Assembly: GCA_039720395.1 (NCBI GenBank)
Contig: CM077827.1
Location: 18,401,822 to 18,465,821 of the forward strand
Source of the DNA: Liquidambar formosana
Taxonomy: Eukaryota > Streptophyta > Magnoliopsida > Saxifragales > Altingiaceae
Direction of reading: 5' to 3'
DNA: 64,000 bases
The translations under genes were made by a program, and so were the position numbers. The notes under the pieces were generated by a model. That model did no database searches and had not been told where the DNA came from. It worked only from the letters and a program-made list of their open reading frames with translations. This document shows, one piece after another, positions 20,802 to 32,423 of this stretch (the stretch's first letter is position 1; every line of letters begins with the position of its first letter).

Positions 20802-23274
20802 CTAACCATGCACCCATGGTTAAGGATTTTTGTCCTAAAATGCTTAAAAATGTGTTCCCCTTCAAAACACGGTCATTTTGGCTTTTATTTCATCAAAATC
20901 GGACTTAATTTGAAGATTTTAGGACTTCTATAGCAAGTGGGAGTCAAAAGCGGAGAAAAAATAGAGGACCCTCGGGTAACCGTCCGGGGCTGGATGGTCA
21001 GCCGTCCAAGCCCAGACGGCTAACCGTCCAGGCCTAGATGGTCACCCGAGGAATCCTTCCTCAACTCAAACTCTGACTCTTCTTTCCCTCTTTTGACAGT
21101 TTCCTCCGCCAAAACAACTTGTCTAAGCTTAGGAATGTGTAGGTTTGAGTTGTTTGAGCACCAAGAGAGTCTCTAATAGCCCTAGGATCATTGTTTAATG
21201 AATTAATCTTAGCCATTGGTTTAGGGGGTCAGTTCTCTATATAAAGAACATGATATTCAGCACATAGGAGGAGGTTAATTGCACTTTACACTTAGAGAAA
21301 GAGGGAGCTACGAGTTTGGAGAGCTAGAAAGACTTCAAGAGGAGGCTCTTCAACCCCAAGCAAGCAAGGAAACAAGGAGTTTGAAGACAAGGAAGAGTCT
21401 ACAAGAGGTAAGCATGTCTCTTTAATGCTGAACATGAATTTCCTGCTTCTCCTTCTTCTCTTTCTTCTTTTTCTTCTAGGATAGTTGTGGTGCATGAAAT
21501 AGCTTCTCTTATGGATGGAATTCAATGTTTATGTGATGTTATATGAATGATTTTAGGATAGTTTATGGCTTTATATGCTTGATAATCCCTGGTTTACCAA
21601 GGATTTGATAGCCTTATTTGTTCTATCTTCTTAAATCATGCATAGTTCACATGTCTAGGTTGCTGTGATTGTTATCATGAATTGATGCTCCTGTTAGTTA
21701 ATATATATGATATGAATGATATTCATGATAATTTGAGCATGTCTTAGAGTTGTTTCATAGGTTTTAATGCATAGTTGTGAGATTAGGGTTTCGATAACCC
21801 TGAAATCGCGTAGGTCTTATACAGCATGCTTAGCTTAGCTTTTTGAGTTGTTGCTCATCATAGTCATTCTATATATGCTGCATATAGTTGAATCATGCTA
21901 GGTTTGCATTCATATAGTATGTTTTATAGGTTTTTTGGAGATATTATCTTTTTCTAAGGATAATTATCCTTTTCGTTGAGTGAGGTTTTGCATGAGAGTC
22001 TTCTTTGATGTGTTTAAGCATGAAATCACTTCTATTGTGTTCTACGGTATATATTTTACGTAGGATATGCTGATTGCACCTCCCCATAATGACTTTTTTA
22101 CGTGAAATTATCTTAGGATAGTTTCGCTTAAGAAAGCTCGCCATAGGGGGGCCTATTTTCATATTTTACATGAAATATCATCTTTTTTGTTAGAATGTGC
22201 TTTGTTATCATGTTTATTGATATTATTGGAGTCTCTTATGCTTGTTAGTGTGTCTTTGGTAGGTTTTTATGCATGTTAGTCGAGTCATTGCATGTAAGAT
22301 TGAGTTAGAGTCCTTAGTTATTCATTATTCTTGTTGCTTGCATGATTAATGGATGATTTTAGGCCTTGTCAAGGTTCTGTCCAGATTTGCATATTGCTTT
22401 CTTTGCATGATTTTGTGCACTTGTAAGGGTGCAAACAGGTACAATGCTTGTCCTATTGCAAATAGGGCTGCTATGGTCTGAAATGGCTAATGATTGGAGC
22501 TTGTGCACTCAGGTAAGTAGGGTTTGAAGGTGCCCCAATTCACCTTTCTTTTTCTTTCTTTTCTCTTCTCCCTCCTAGGGTTACTTCTTAATACAAGTCT
22601 ATGGTTTTAATCAAAGGTTTCCTTCAATAATAAATTCTGTTTTTTTATCAAGGTTTCCATTTTGTGGAAGTTTTCCTAAATTCAAACTTGTTTATTTAAT
22701 TCTCTTTCAAATAAGGAAACCTAGGATTTTTACCATAGGTTTGTATTAGGTTGTAACCCTATTCTTTTCGAACTACGTGGACTTTGATCCATGTATTTCG
22801 CTGCATGGTCCATAGGCGCTCTTCGTGAGGCTCAAGTCCGTTCTAAGATCCAAGTATCCTAGGTTTTTCCCTTTTCTTTTCTTTTCTTTTTGTTTTGTTT
22901 TATTTGAGTGATTGTGCATGAGATGATTGGATGAAATATATGATATGCATGCTGCCTTGTGATGATATATGATGATATTTGAGTGGAAAAGATATTAAGT
23001 TAGCCCAATTAAATTAAGAGACCAACTCAGGCGATGTGGGTGCCTATGGGCTTTTGCCCAGAACCTTCCCACGTCGTAACTTAGCCCCCGAATCCATTTT
23101 CTGGTTTCAAAGACTTTGCTTTTCCTTTAATGGAGTCATGTGGTTTTGAAAATAAAACATTTTTGCGGTTTTCCTCTTTTCCCTAAAAAATGAGGTGGCG
23201 ACTCCTTTTTTGTTTGTTGTCTTTCACACCTATCATTTTGCCAAACCCTTGTGGGCCGTTTTCTGGGGTTCACA
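20802..23274 (+). repeat. 3' LTR of Tat-like element, part 2
   Basis: Resumes at ...CTAACCATGCACCCATGG, matching 466 onward of the 5' LTR, and ends ...GGGGTTCACA. Its pseudoknot motif (22769-22838) has P1' changed from ACGTAG to CCATAG, so P1 is broken in this copy while P2-P4 remain. The right flank is GCACC. Confidence 0.92.
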
Positions 23275-23640
23275 GCACCCTTACATGTACTCAAACAAAG
23301 CAAAAAGAAAAAAAAACTAATCCGGATAGAATTGAATAAAGGGCTAAAATCATCCATTAATCATGTAAATACCAAGAATAATGAGATAACAAAAACCCTA
23401 ATGCAATCCTAATACCATGCCCTAACTAACATGCACAAAAACCTAAAAATCCACTAATATGAATGCAACACTTATCATGGTTATTCTACATGCATAACAT
23501 ATATAACAACCATGAAAAGAAACCCTAACCTAGCATGCTATATGAAACTTGCATGAAGTAAAGATAATAGAAACCTAAACTCATAACTATGCATTAAATC
23601 CTATAGAATAAATCTAAAGCATGCAAAACTTATCATGAAC

Positions 23641-25222
23641 AATACGGTGTACAAGACCCTATATGGTGCTGGTCAACTTGCTTTGTCTTCACATGTTGCT
23701 AAAGGTAAAGAAATAATATTTAATAAGCATGATTCAACAGGTGTTGGCTCTAATTCTCCCATAATCTTAGCTGTTGCCACTTCTTCACGTGGCCTTGAAA
23801 GTGGAGATAGTTCTCCCAATTTGTGAAGCTCGTTATTCAAATCTGCCACCAAGAACAAGGATAGCCTCGAATTCATTGAACTATGCAACATCAATGGCAA
23901 AATTATTGTTAAGCCTCCATCTGAGATAGTGGAGAAAGGAAATGCATTGTGGAATGATTGTATTGTGGGCCATTTCTTGGATAAGAAACTCCCCTTTCCT
24001 CTTGTGAAGCGTTGGGCTAAGAAATTGTGGAACAAAGAGGGGCTTGTTGAGGTACTTTCTACTAATAATGGGTTTTTCATATTCAAGTTTTGTACTGATT
24101 CAGGCTGTAGCAGAGTTCTACACTCTGGTCCGTGCTTCTTTGCTGGAAAAATTTTTATTCTTAAAAAATGGCATCTAGATTTGAAGCTTTCAAAAGTTAA
24201 ACTCACTCGAGTTCCTGTGTGGGTTAAGTTTTTTAATGTTCCTTTAAATCTATGGACTACTAAAGGGCTCAGCTATGTGGCGAGTGTTGTAGGTATTCCT
24301 CTTTACTTTGATGATGCTATCGAGTTTAGAAGTCGGCTAAACTTTGCTCGAGTTTGTGTTGAAATTTCTCCAGAATATGATATTTTAAAGAGCTTTGATC
24401 TTGATATGGGTAAGGGTAAAATTATTTCAATTGATGTTGAAGTGCCTGGGAAGCCTCAAGCTTGTACCGTCTATAAAGAGTTTGGACACACTATCAATAG
24501 GTGTCATAAGGTAACCAACAAAATTTGGGTGCCTAAGCCATTAATTGATCGGGCTGAGGCCTCTATCTCTCCCATTTTGGAAGATGTTTCCCCCATGGTT
24601 AACACCCAACAAGATGTTGAGTACATTAAGGGTGGTTCTGATAATTGGGTGCTTGTAGCTAGAAAAGGAGGTAGGAAATCCAATGCGAATACGGGGTTGG
24701 ATAGGCTAAGTGAGAAGCCAATTCAAGTTGCGCCAGTGGCTATGATGGATAAGACTCCAAGTGGTCCGTGTGCTATTGCTGTTACATGTAAAGCACTAGA
24801 GCAGACTGTTCCTATGGGTGAGATTGAGAAGACAAAGTGTTTAGCAAGCGCGACTGTTGGTTCTAGTAAAGTAAGTAAGCTATAACGTGCTAGATTCATT
24901 GATCAAGCATTGGCCAATTTAAAACTTAAGCCAAACAAATCTTGCATAAAAGATTCTACGATCCAGCTACTAAAAATAGGATTGGAAGGATCTCCTTCTA
25001 AATCACCTAATTGGAAGGGCTGTAATGTTAATTTTCCTATGTTAGATAAAGGCTAATGTTTTTCTCCCTTGTCCTCTACTTGTCCTTGGGCTGTGAGGCT
25101 AGTTTTTATTGTTTCTTTTTTGTGGCCCTTTAAGGGTGTGTGATCTGCTTCATGTATATCTTCTCATTTTTTGGAATATACTTACTCACTTATCCAAAAA
25201 AAAAAAAAAGAAAAAAAAAAAG
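23641..25222 (+). mobile_element. Non-LTR (LINE) fragment: ORF1 plus 3' tail, no RT
   Basis: Inserted in the reverse LTR. It holds an ORF1 reading frame, a short T-rich 3' UTR and an A-rich tail (25197-25222). No reverse transcriptase is present, so this is an internally deleted or non-autonomous copy. The 5' boundary is approximate; I could not find a clear target-site duplication. Confidence 0.7.
23653..25056 (+). pseudogene. LINE ORF1: DUF4283-like domain and zinc knuckle (degenerate)
   Basis: One frame runs from about 23650 to TAA at 25054-25056, broken by TGA at 23824-23826 and TAA at 24883-24885. The region from 23870 to 24420 resembles DUF4283 of plant LINE ORF1 proteins (an RNA-binding, nucleocapsid-like role): GHFLDKKLPFPLVKRWAKKLW, then ...PVWVKFFNVPLNLWT and FARVCVEI. 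A CCHC knuckle follows (CTVYKEFGHTINRC, near 24461-24502), in which the second cysteine is tyrosine, so zinc binding is probably lost. The open frame at 24206-23673 on the other strand is a shadow. Confidence 0.8.
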
Positions 25223-26439
25223 GACTATTCTACAAGAAACCCTAATTTTAGCATTGATGAAGAAAGGAATACCTTTGGTAAAGCCTTCTTTATTGTTGTA
25301 GAGACTATCTCCTTCTCTTGTGAACAACTTGAAACAACTCTCTTCCAGCCTCTAGCAAGAACTCTAGATCTCCTTTAGAACTCTCTCCCTTACTCTCTCT
25401 TAGAACTTAGGTTTAATATATAAAAGTGGCTCCTCTAATACTGAAACATAGGAGGGTATTTATAGAGTTTAAGTAGGATAAATCAATGGCTAGGATTAAA
25501 ACCATAAAAATTAATCCAAGGGTTGTTATAGACTCCCTTGGGGCTTAAGGAACTCAAAAGTTACCTAAAACTAGAAGGAAACTCGTCCAAAAGAGTCCAA
25601 ATCCGTCAAAATAGGCAAAGAGTCCCGCTTCAGCAAAAATGGGAAAGAGGTTTCAGGTGACCCCCTGGGGCTGGGCGGTTAGCCCCCTGGGCCTAGGCTG
25701 CTAGCCACCCAGGCTTGGGGGGTCACCTGAGCCCATCTTTAGTTGTTTCTTTTTTTCGAGCTTCTTTCCTTCTAGAAGTGTTTTAAAGGTCAAATTAACT
25801 CTTATTTTGATGAAATAAAAGCCAAAACGATCGTGTTTTGATGAGAAATACATTTTTAAACATTTTAGGGCAAAAAAAACTAATCATGGGTGCATGGTTA
25901 GGTTTTACAAAGGGGGTTAATTGCTATGCACTACCATTGCAAAGCATAGGTATGCACATAGGATTGAACCAAATGCTTTCCAAACCAAAATTGAACATTC
26001 CAAAACACTTTTAGGGATAAAATAAAGACTAATTAAAGTCAATTTGAAAAAAATTGATTAGTAATTATGAACCGAATTGAGCAAATCCGAAACGGGTTAT
26101 TTAACCAACTTGAACCATTAGGAGCCATTTTAACTGTAATCCTTTGATTCACCAAATTTAACCTATAAATACCTCCTATGCATCAATATGAACTCCAATT
26201 GACAATCTAGAGACCATTTCATGGTCAAATAAAAATTTTATGACCTAAAAGACGATTATGCCCCTCAAATCACAAAAGCTCTTATTAACCCTTAAGATCA
26301 ACTCCAAATTGAACCAAAATTCATACCCGCTATCCTTAGGATCTAAAAAACTAATGCAAGTGACTAGACTAAAAAACAAAGCAAAAAATTACATGGAATG
26401 ACAAACCCTAGTAAGGTGTTGCAAAAATGGGGTGTGACA

Positions 26440-28520
26440 ATTATCATACAACTTGATAGTTATTCTAGGAAAAAGAATTTAAGTAAGAATAACTTTAATT
26501 TGTTAAGAATTTGAGTTAAAATCTAACTTTCATTTGTTATCAAATGATAAGAATGTTAATTATGTGTTTCAATTAAAGAAAGGGTAGATATGAATTTTTT
26601 TTAATCTATATATTTAAAAATAAGGGTATCTTGGTCGTTCAAAAGTTTTTCTAAGATTTAGCCTTTTATAGGTAGTATAGCTATGGGTTAATATACCTGT
26701 TATATTTTAATTTATTTTGAATGTACATGCTATGTAAATTGTTGTTGGTCTATATTTACATGTTTTACATAGTCCAACAGGTTATATGATTATGGAAAAA
26801 TTATATATTGTTGTTTTATGGATATATTGACATGCATTGGGATTTAAATGCGTATCCATAGCATCATTTGCATAAAATGCATGAAATGGAACTAATTAAA
26901 TACTTAGTAAAAGTATATTAAAAAGGGTCATTAGATTTGGACTACTAACGGTCAAGGGACTTAGCAGTGTTTTCCATTCCTTTGGTCCTTGGTACATTTT
27001 GGTTCCAGTTAGAAACCCTTGTGTTCTCGAATTAGAGGTTACTTTCCAGTTCTAGGTAGGAACCCTTGTGTTGTCCTCTTGGAGGTGGGTTTAAATCCTC
27101 TGTTTCCGTGCGAAAACTCCTGCGGGAGTGGTCGGTAATTATGGATTATGTTAAATGGACATGAGTCGCATATCATTCATGACATTACATGTGTTTTAAT
27201 TATATTTTAAGCATGATTTAAATTGGTTGTATTATAATGCTTTGGTTATTTTTATATGAAAATTATATCTACTGAGTTTTATACTCACCCCTATTGTTAA
27301 TAAAACTTTTTCAGATGATTTCATAGTTGGGGAGACCTTGCCTTGAGGTGTTTTGCTTATGACTGGATTTAGTTAATTGTCAAATCATTTTGGAACATTA
27401 TTATGATCTTGAACAATTTGAATATCCTAGTTATGTATTAATAAAATACTTTGTATTCGGCAAATGGGCAATGGACGTGTATTACCTTATGGTTTGTAAT
27501 ATTTTAATTTTGTAAGTCTCTTTATATGGTTTATTTAGTATGTGATAATACCAATGATGGATGACAGGGAATTTTATGACTATTTTATACAAGTTTTTAC
27601 TATGGTATGTTCCATTTACAAATGGGTCATGTTGAAATTTTTATTGAAATTACAGGTTTTCTAACACGTGTTATCCACGTGCTTCCTAAATGATTTTCTT
27701 AATTAAACTGGTTTTATTAATATTAATCATGGTTTAATTAATTTGGATCGTGACAATAAATAGTTATTTACTTTATTTATTTAAATGTATGTTTTAGTTA
27801 GAATTTCCTATGCATGATGATAAGTCGATTTAAGTTGTTTTGTCATATATTCATAAATTATATTTAGGTTTGATATGTGTGTGTAGATTAGTTTCATAGT
27901 GTATATAGACTTAGCAAATAATTTCTCTATTTCTCTATTTTATCTCTTTATTTCTTTTTATTTAAATATGCATGAATTGATAAATGAAAAGGTTAACACT
28001 AATCTATCTGGATTTGAGAATTAATGCCAATAGGTTGCATACGCAACCATCCTAGTTGCGTATGCATCCTACCTTTTGGTAGACAGATTGCTAAATTCAT
28101 ATTTCTTTGATTTTACTGTTAATTTTTAGTATCTGGCTAATCTTCTGTATATTCTATTTTCTGTTTTCAAACATATTGTAAATTCTCTTTTTATTTTATT
28201 TTATTTATTATTTAATTATTTTTGCATGTCATTATTTATTTGCATGATTTAGGGTTAAATTTAATTGAATACCTAATTAATTAAAACCAACTATTATGTG
28301 TGGGGACCGATTTCGATCCGGCATTACTGGGTGCCTTATACTTTTCCAATAATGTACCCTAGCTCCAAACCGAGATATTCTCTGGTTATGATGAATTAAA
28401 CCCTGTTAGGAGTCAATTAGTTCCCAAAGCTTATTAATTGGGTGGCGACTCTTCTTTGTGCTAGCCTTCGTTGGTTAGTTAGCGCACTTTTGAGCTGTAT
28501 GGTTTAGGGCATGGTGCTCA
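26440..28520. other. AT-rich old repeat DNA, no gene seen
   Basis: No sustained coding frame. Phrases such as CTGAGTTTTATACTCACCCC (near 27270) and GGGTGGCGACTCTT (28440) recall plant LTR-retrotransposon ends, so this is probably relic LTR DNA. It holds a perfect 12-bp inverted repeat at 28036-28066. Confidence 0.35.
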
Positions 28521-31500
28521 CACTTGTGTTGCTAAACTAAAATCAACAATCATTCAACTTAAAGACCTCATGTAAGTCTTCTCCCTATTCATATAATTAG
28601 GTTCTATGTTTTTGTAATGAACCATAATCAGATTTAGGGATATAAGGAATTGTACCAAAATTTTTGTTATTTAATGTATTCTGCTGCATAGTTTTTTACA
28701 TTATTTTCTTACAAATACTGCCTCTTCCCACACTTCAACACACACCTCTCAAGCACCCATTTTCAGGCCTCAGTGAATTTCTACCTCTCTCATTCCAAAT
28801 CTCCTCCCCCAAGACTTATTCTGCCACACCCTAGTCTTGTTGCTCCTTAGGTGGGCCTGGGATCACTTTTTTGCGCACTTTTAAGTCATTATTCTTCCAA
28901 ATTACTCCAAAAACCCCCATATCCCTCTATTACGTCATTACCCGCATATAGCTTTTACATTCCATTAGAGATAGATAAGGGGAAAGAATATTTACTAAGT
29001 CTTTGCTTCGATTGAAACTCCCTTACAAAGGGGAGGCTTTTTAGTGATTCTCTCCTTCGATACTTGACTCCTAGAGACAAAGTGCACACATTAACCCTCC
29101 CTTATATGTTTTAGTCTAAAGATATGGTGGGTGGGGCTCAAACGCTACTTGAACCTTTGTTGGTGTAGTTACGAGGTGTACTAAGCCATATCTGAAGTCT
29201 TGAGCATGTAGAAAAACAAATCAATTGCATTTATTTTCATGTCAAACATATATATCAAATGCTTTACTTTTCATGTCTAGCTAATAGACAACTATGTACC
29301 TTTATTCTCTTTTCGAGTGGCATACACATAGGCCGATCCATATCTTGTTATATCAATATATTATTTTTGGTTGGACATTCTCTTGGAGTCATATTGAATA
29401 TTGTATTTTTGGTCAGGCACTTGCCTTAGTGGCTACTACCGTCACCATTGTATTACTTGTTATATCATATAAATAAAGATGCAGTTGTTCATATTATCTT
29501 GTGATTTTACTGGTTATTATTTTTATTACTATTATTTTGCAACTTTTCTAGATTTAGTGAGTCCTTGATCAATTTATTTGATTAGTCTTCATAATTATTT
29601 TTATAATCTCTTAAAAATACGAAATTCTTTTCAAATGAGGACTACTTAAATAATAGGTTGACTCATTAATTCTCTCCCAGTTATTAACTATGAAGCACGG
29701 ACATGGACATGTGACATGGTTACGACACGACATAAACATTCTGACATGGCAATTTTTTTAAAAACAAGACATGACACGACAGGGATATGACAATAAATTA
29801 ATAAATAAATATTATATATAGAATCCTGCTATTTGGACCAAATGAAGTGAGGCAAAACAGTTAGCCAATACATGTGTCGGCATCTTACTGCTCCACTTAA
29901 AACAAATGCCGTTTGCAATATAACCAACTCAAATGGTGTGTTCCGAATTTGCCCTTTAAAGAAAAAGTAGGGATTTGAAATCAAATCTCAGCCTTGGTTT
30001 ATTTAATTGAAATCAAATCCCAACCAACATCAAACGACCACTTAACAAATCTGGCCCTAAATCTAGTTGATCTTATTCTTTAAGAACTTAATCCTTAAAT
30101 TGAACTTAAAAATCAAGTTTAGAACCTAGTTAAAATCACCTCAATCTGTTTGTTTGAACAACTTCAGAATTAAACCCAAATTAAAAATGATGATTTTATG
30201 AACAAATCATGTCAAATGTAACCTAAAAATCTAGGAACTTAAGTTAAAATTTCATTTAATTTAATTTTAAGATAAATTTCAACTAGGAAACAAAAAAAGA
30301 AGGAGAAGAAGAAAACCACACTGCAATCGCTAAGGAACAAATAACTTAAAAAATCAATTAAATTTAACTTTAAAAAAAAAGGAATTCAAGTCAAATTTGC
30401 CTTGAAAATTATTTGAATTTCTTCAAAAAATCAAAAACTTTATACAACAAGCACGAAAAAATACAAAGAATAAAAACAAGAACAAAGTCACCAAATTTGC
30501 CGTGAAGCCTCCTCCACAAATGGTAATTACATCTATCGTATGGAGCTACCATAAATTAAAAATTAAGCTCACAACCTAACTAAAAATAAAATAAAATAAA
30601 ATCAAGCTTTATTTTTAACGAAGGAGTATTTACCACATTCAAAGAAATTGTTTTCAAAAATATTGTTTTCAATTAATTTTAGGATGATGCTACCTTGAGA
30701 AGCCCAAAAATATTGTCTTTCAACAATCTTTAGTTAAAAGCCCATTTTTTTAAAGCTATTTCTTTTCAAATACATCAACAACTAATTTCCAAATGGAATG
30801 ATGTCGCAATTCAACTTTTAAAGAACCTATCACTTTGATAAGTGTAAATAAGGCTTTAATCGGATCACAACCTAGGACAATATATTCATTTAGCATATCA
30901 ACTCTTAAATTGGGAATTTGCCTGAAATGAAATAAAGTTGTGAATTAGGACAATTGTCATAAGACGATGCAATGTGGAGTCTAACATATTTCCCCCCTTA
31001 TAACAGAGCCTCCTTACCTAATTATCTTATACACATACCATTTATTTATGAGTCATTCTTTAAAATACAAAAACTTTTGAGACCTTAAAGATGACCTCCT
31101 ATATCTATAAATATATGATATGGCGACTCCAAGCCTTCTTGTTTAAGTTGTGTTTACACAAGTGAATGATGGAAAAGAGTACCCTGAAAGGAGTCAAAAT
31201 AAACCCAAACTTTGTATCTTCAAATGCTTGCAAAAATCATTTTCAATTATCATCCACTAATAGATACACCATACCACACACAACCACTCATTGGCACTTG
31301 GGCGCACCAACGTGCTTGAAATGTCATACCCACTCACGACGGGTATCCCTGCATGGGAGGGGGAGCCTAGTGAGCTGACAGACCTTTGGATCGGGGGGTG
31401 GGGGTAGCAATATGTACATATTAGTTATTGTTATGAACCAAACAACAATCAATATAGCCCAAGTGGAAGAATGTTTGCATTATTTTACTAAAGTGCGCCT

Positions 31501-32423
31501 TATATATATATATATATTGCTTGGATTTTTGGAATTGTAAAAAAATGAGTTGAATATGTAGTCTGCAATGATAGACGGTAAAATCTAATATAAAATGTGA
31601 TTATAAAGTGTGTGCCTATTCCTTATTCCTTATGGGTTGAGTCCATGATGGGAAAGAATATATAAAATTTTTCTATAAATAGGCTAGGTCTTCTATACTT
31701 CTCATAAGTGGAAAGCCCTGGTAATGTCTCAATGGTGACCACATGAAATAAGATGAGTAAGCAAAAGAAGATTAGTCTCCTAATTGTGTTCTCTTGTAGA
31801 GGTTCGCCAGTTTGTTAAAAGGATAGGACTTCCACAGGTTTCATGTTTATTAATATTGTACTATTGTGTTTTCTAGTTTCTAGCGTGGTTTAATATTTTG
31901 CTATGGGTGTATACCTACACGTCAGTTTATGTGATTTGGTCCAAGCTTGATGGGGCAAAAATGGGCACGCTCGTTATTGTTAAAATTTAAGGAATACTCT
32001 CGTCCTTCTAAGAAAAATTTCATTTAAACACATCCTACGATGCTAATTTGCGTCCAAAAGTGTATATCATATGCTCCCGTGCGTTATCTGTGGATTTCTC
32101 AACCACTAGGGGTATTGAATGACATAATTATAAAGGACTGAGAAGACTAAAAAGGATGAACCAAACTATATATTTAACCAAAATTATACTTTGTTTACAG
32201 GGTGGTGAGATACTGAGATCAATTTAGAATCAAAATTTGAGCACGGTAGCTAGGTGGTTACCCAATCACCCCGCAATGCCATGGGGAAAAGTGAAAAACT
32301 GATGGAATTTAAAAGTTAACAGACTTGTCTATATGAAGATAAAAGTGCATGGAATTACTTCTACGGCTGCACCAACTGATATACCTATTCTATATTAACA
32401 GTTTGCACCGAATTCTCTTACCC
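28521..32423. other. Intergenic DNA, no gene seen
   Basis: AT-rich with short open frames only. There is a repetitive CACGACA / GACATGG stretch at 29690-29790 and a TA microsatellite at 31499-31519. I see no RNA gene or recognisable transposon end. It lies downstream of the NAC gene. Confidence 0.5.

Larger units (their letters stand above)
1..23274 (+). mobile_element. Tat-lineage Ty3/gypsy LTR retrotransposon (5' end cut by window)
   Basis: The same sequence starts at position 1 and recurs from 17535, so the window opens about 68 bases inside the 5' LTR. LTRs run TGTCACACCCC...TTCACA and are followed by a PBS at 2945. Internal order is gag-protease, RT, RNase H, a second (archaeal-type) RNase H and integrase; the second RNase H and the long LTR are hallmarks of the Tat/Ogre lineage. 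Between pol and the 3' LTR are about 6.9 kb holding two antisense genes and repeats. pol has two frameshifts and one nonsense codon, so this copy is not autonomous. Its right flank begins GCACC, inside an older reverse-oriented LTR; the matching left target site lies outside the window. The 3' LTR is split by a solo LTR at 18009-20801. Confidence 0.93.
23275..26439 (-). repeat. Older reverse-oriented Tat-like LTR (right part), with nested LINE
   Basis: On the minus strand it begins TGTCACACCCC at 26439. Its left end (GCACCCTTACA...) aligns with the interior of the solo LTR (18887 onward), so the element at 1-23274 inserted into this LTR. It has a GC-rich palindrome at 25656-25727 with ten-base outer arms GGTGACCCCC / GGGGGTCACC, and a plus-strand TATTTATAG TATA-like site near 25456. 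A LINE fragment occupies about 23641-25222. The remainder of this LTR should lie left of the window. Confidence 0.82.

Noticed and set aside
23673..24206. Minus-strand frame of 177 codons
   Set aside because: Shadow of the LINE ORF1 frame on the plus strand.
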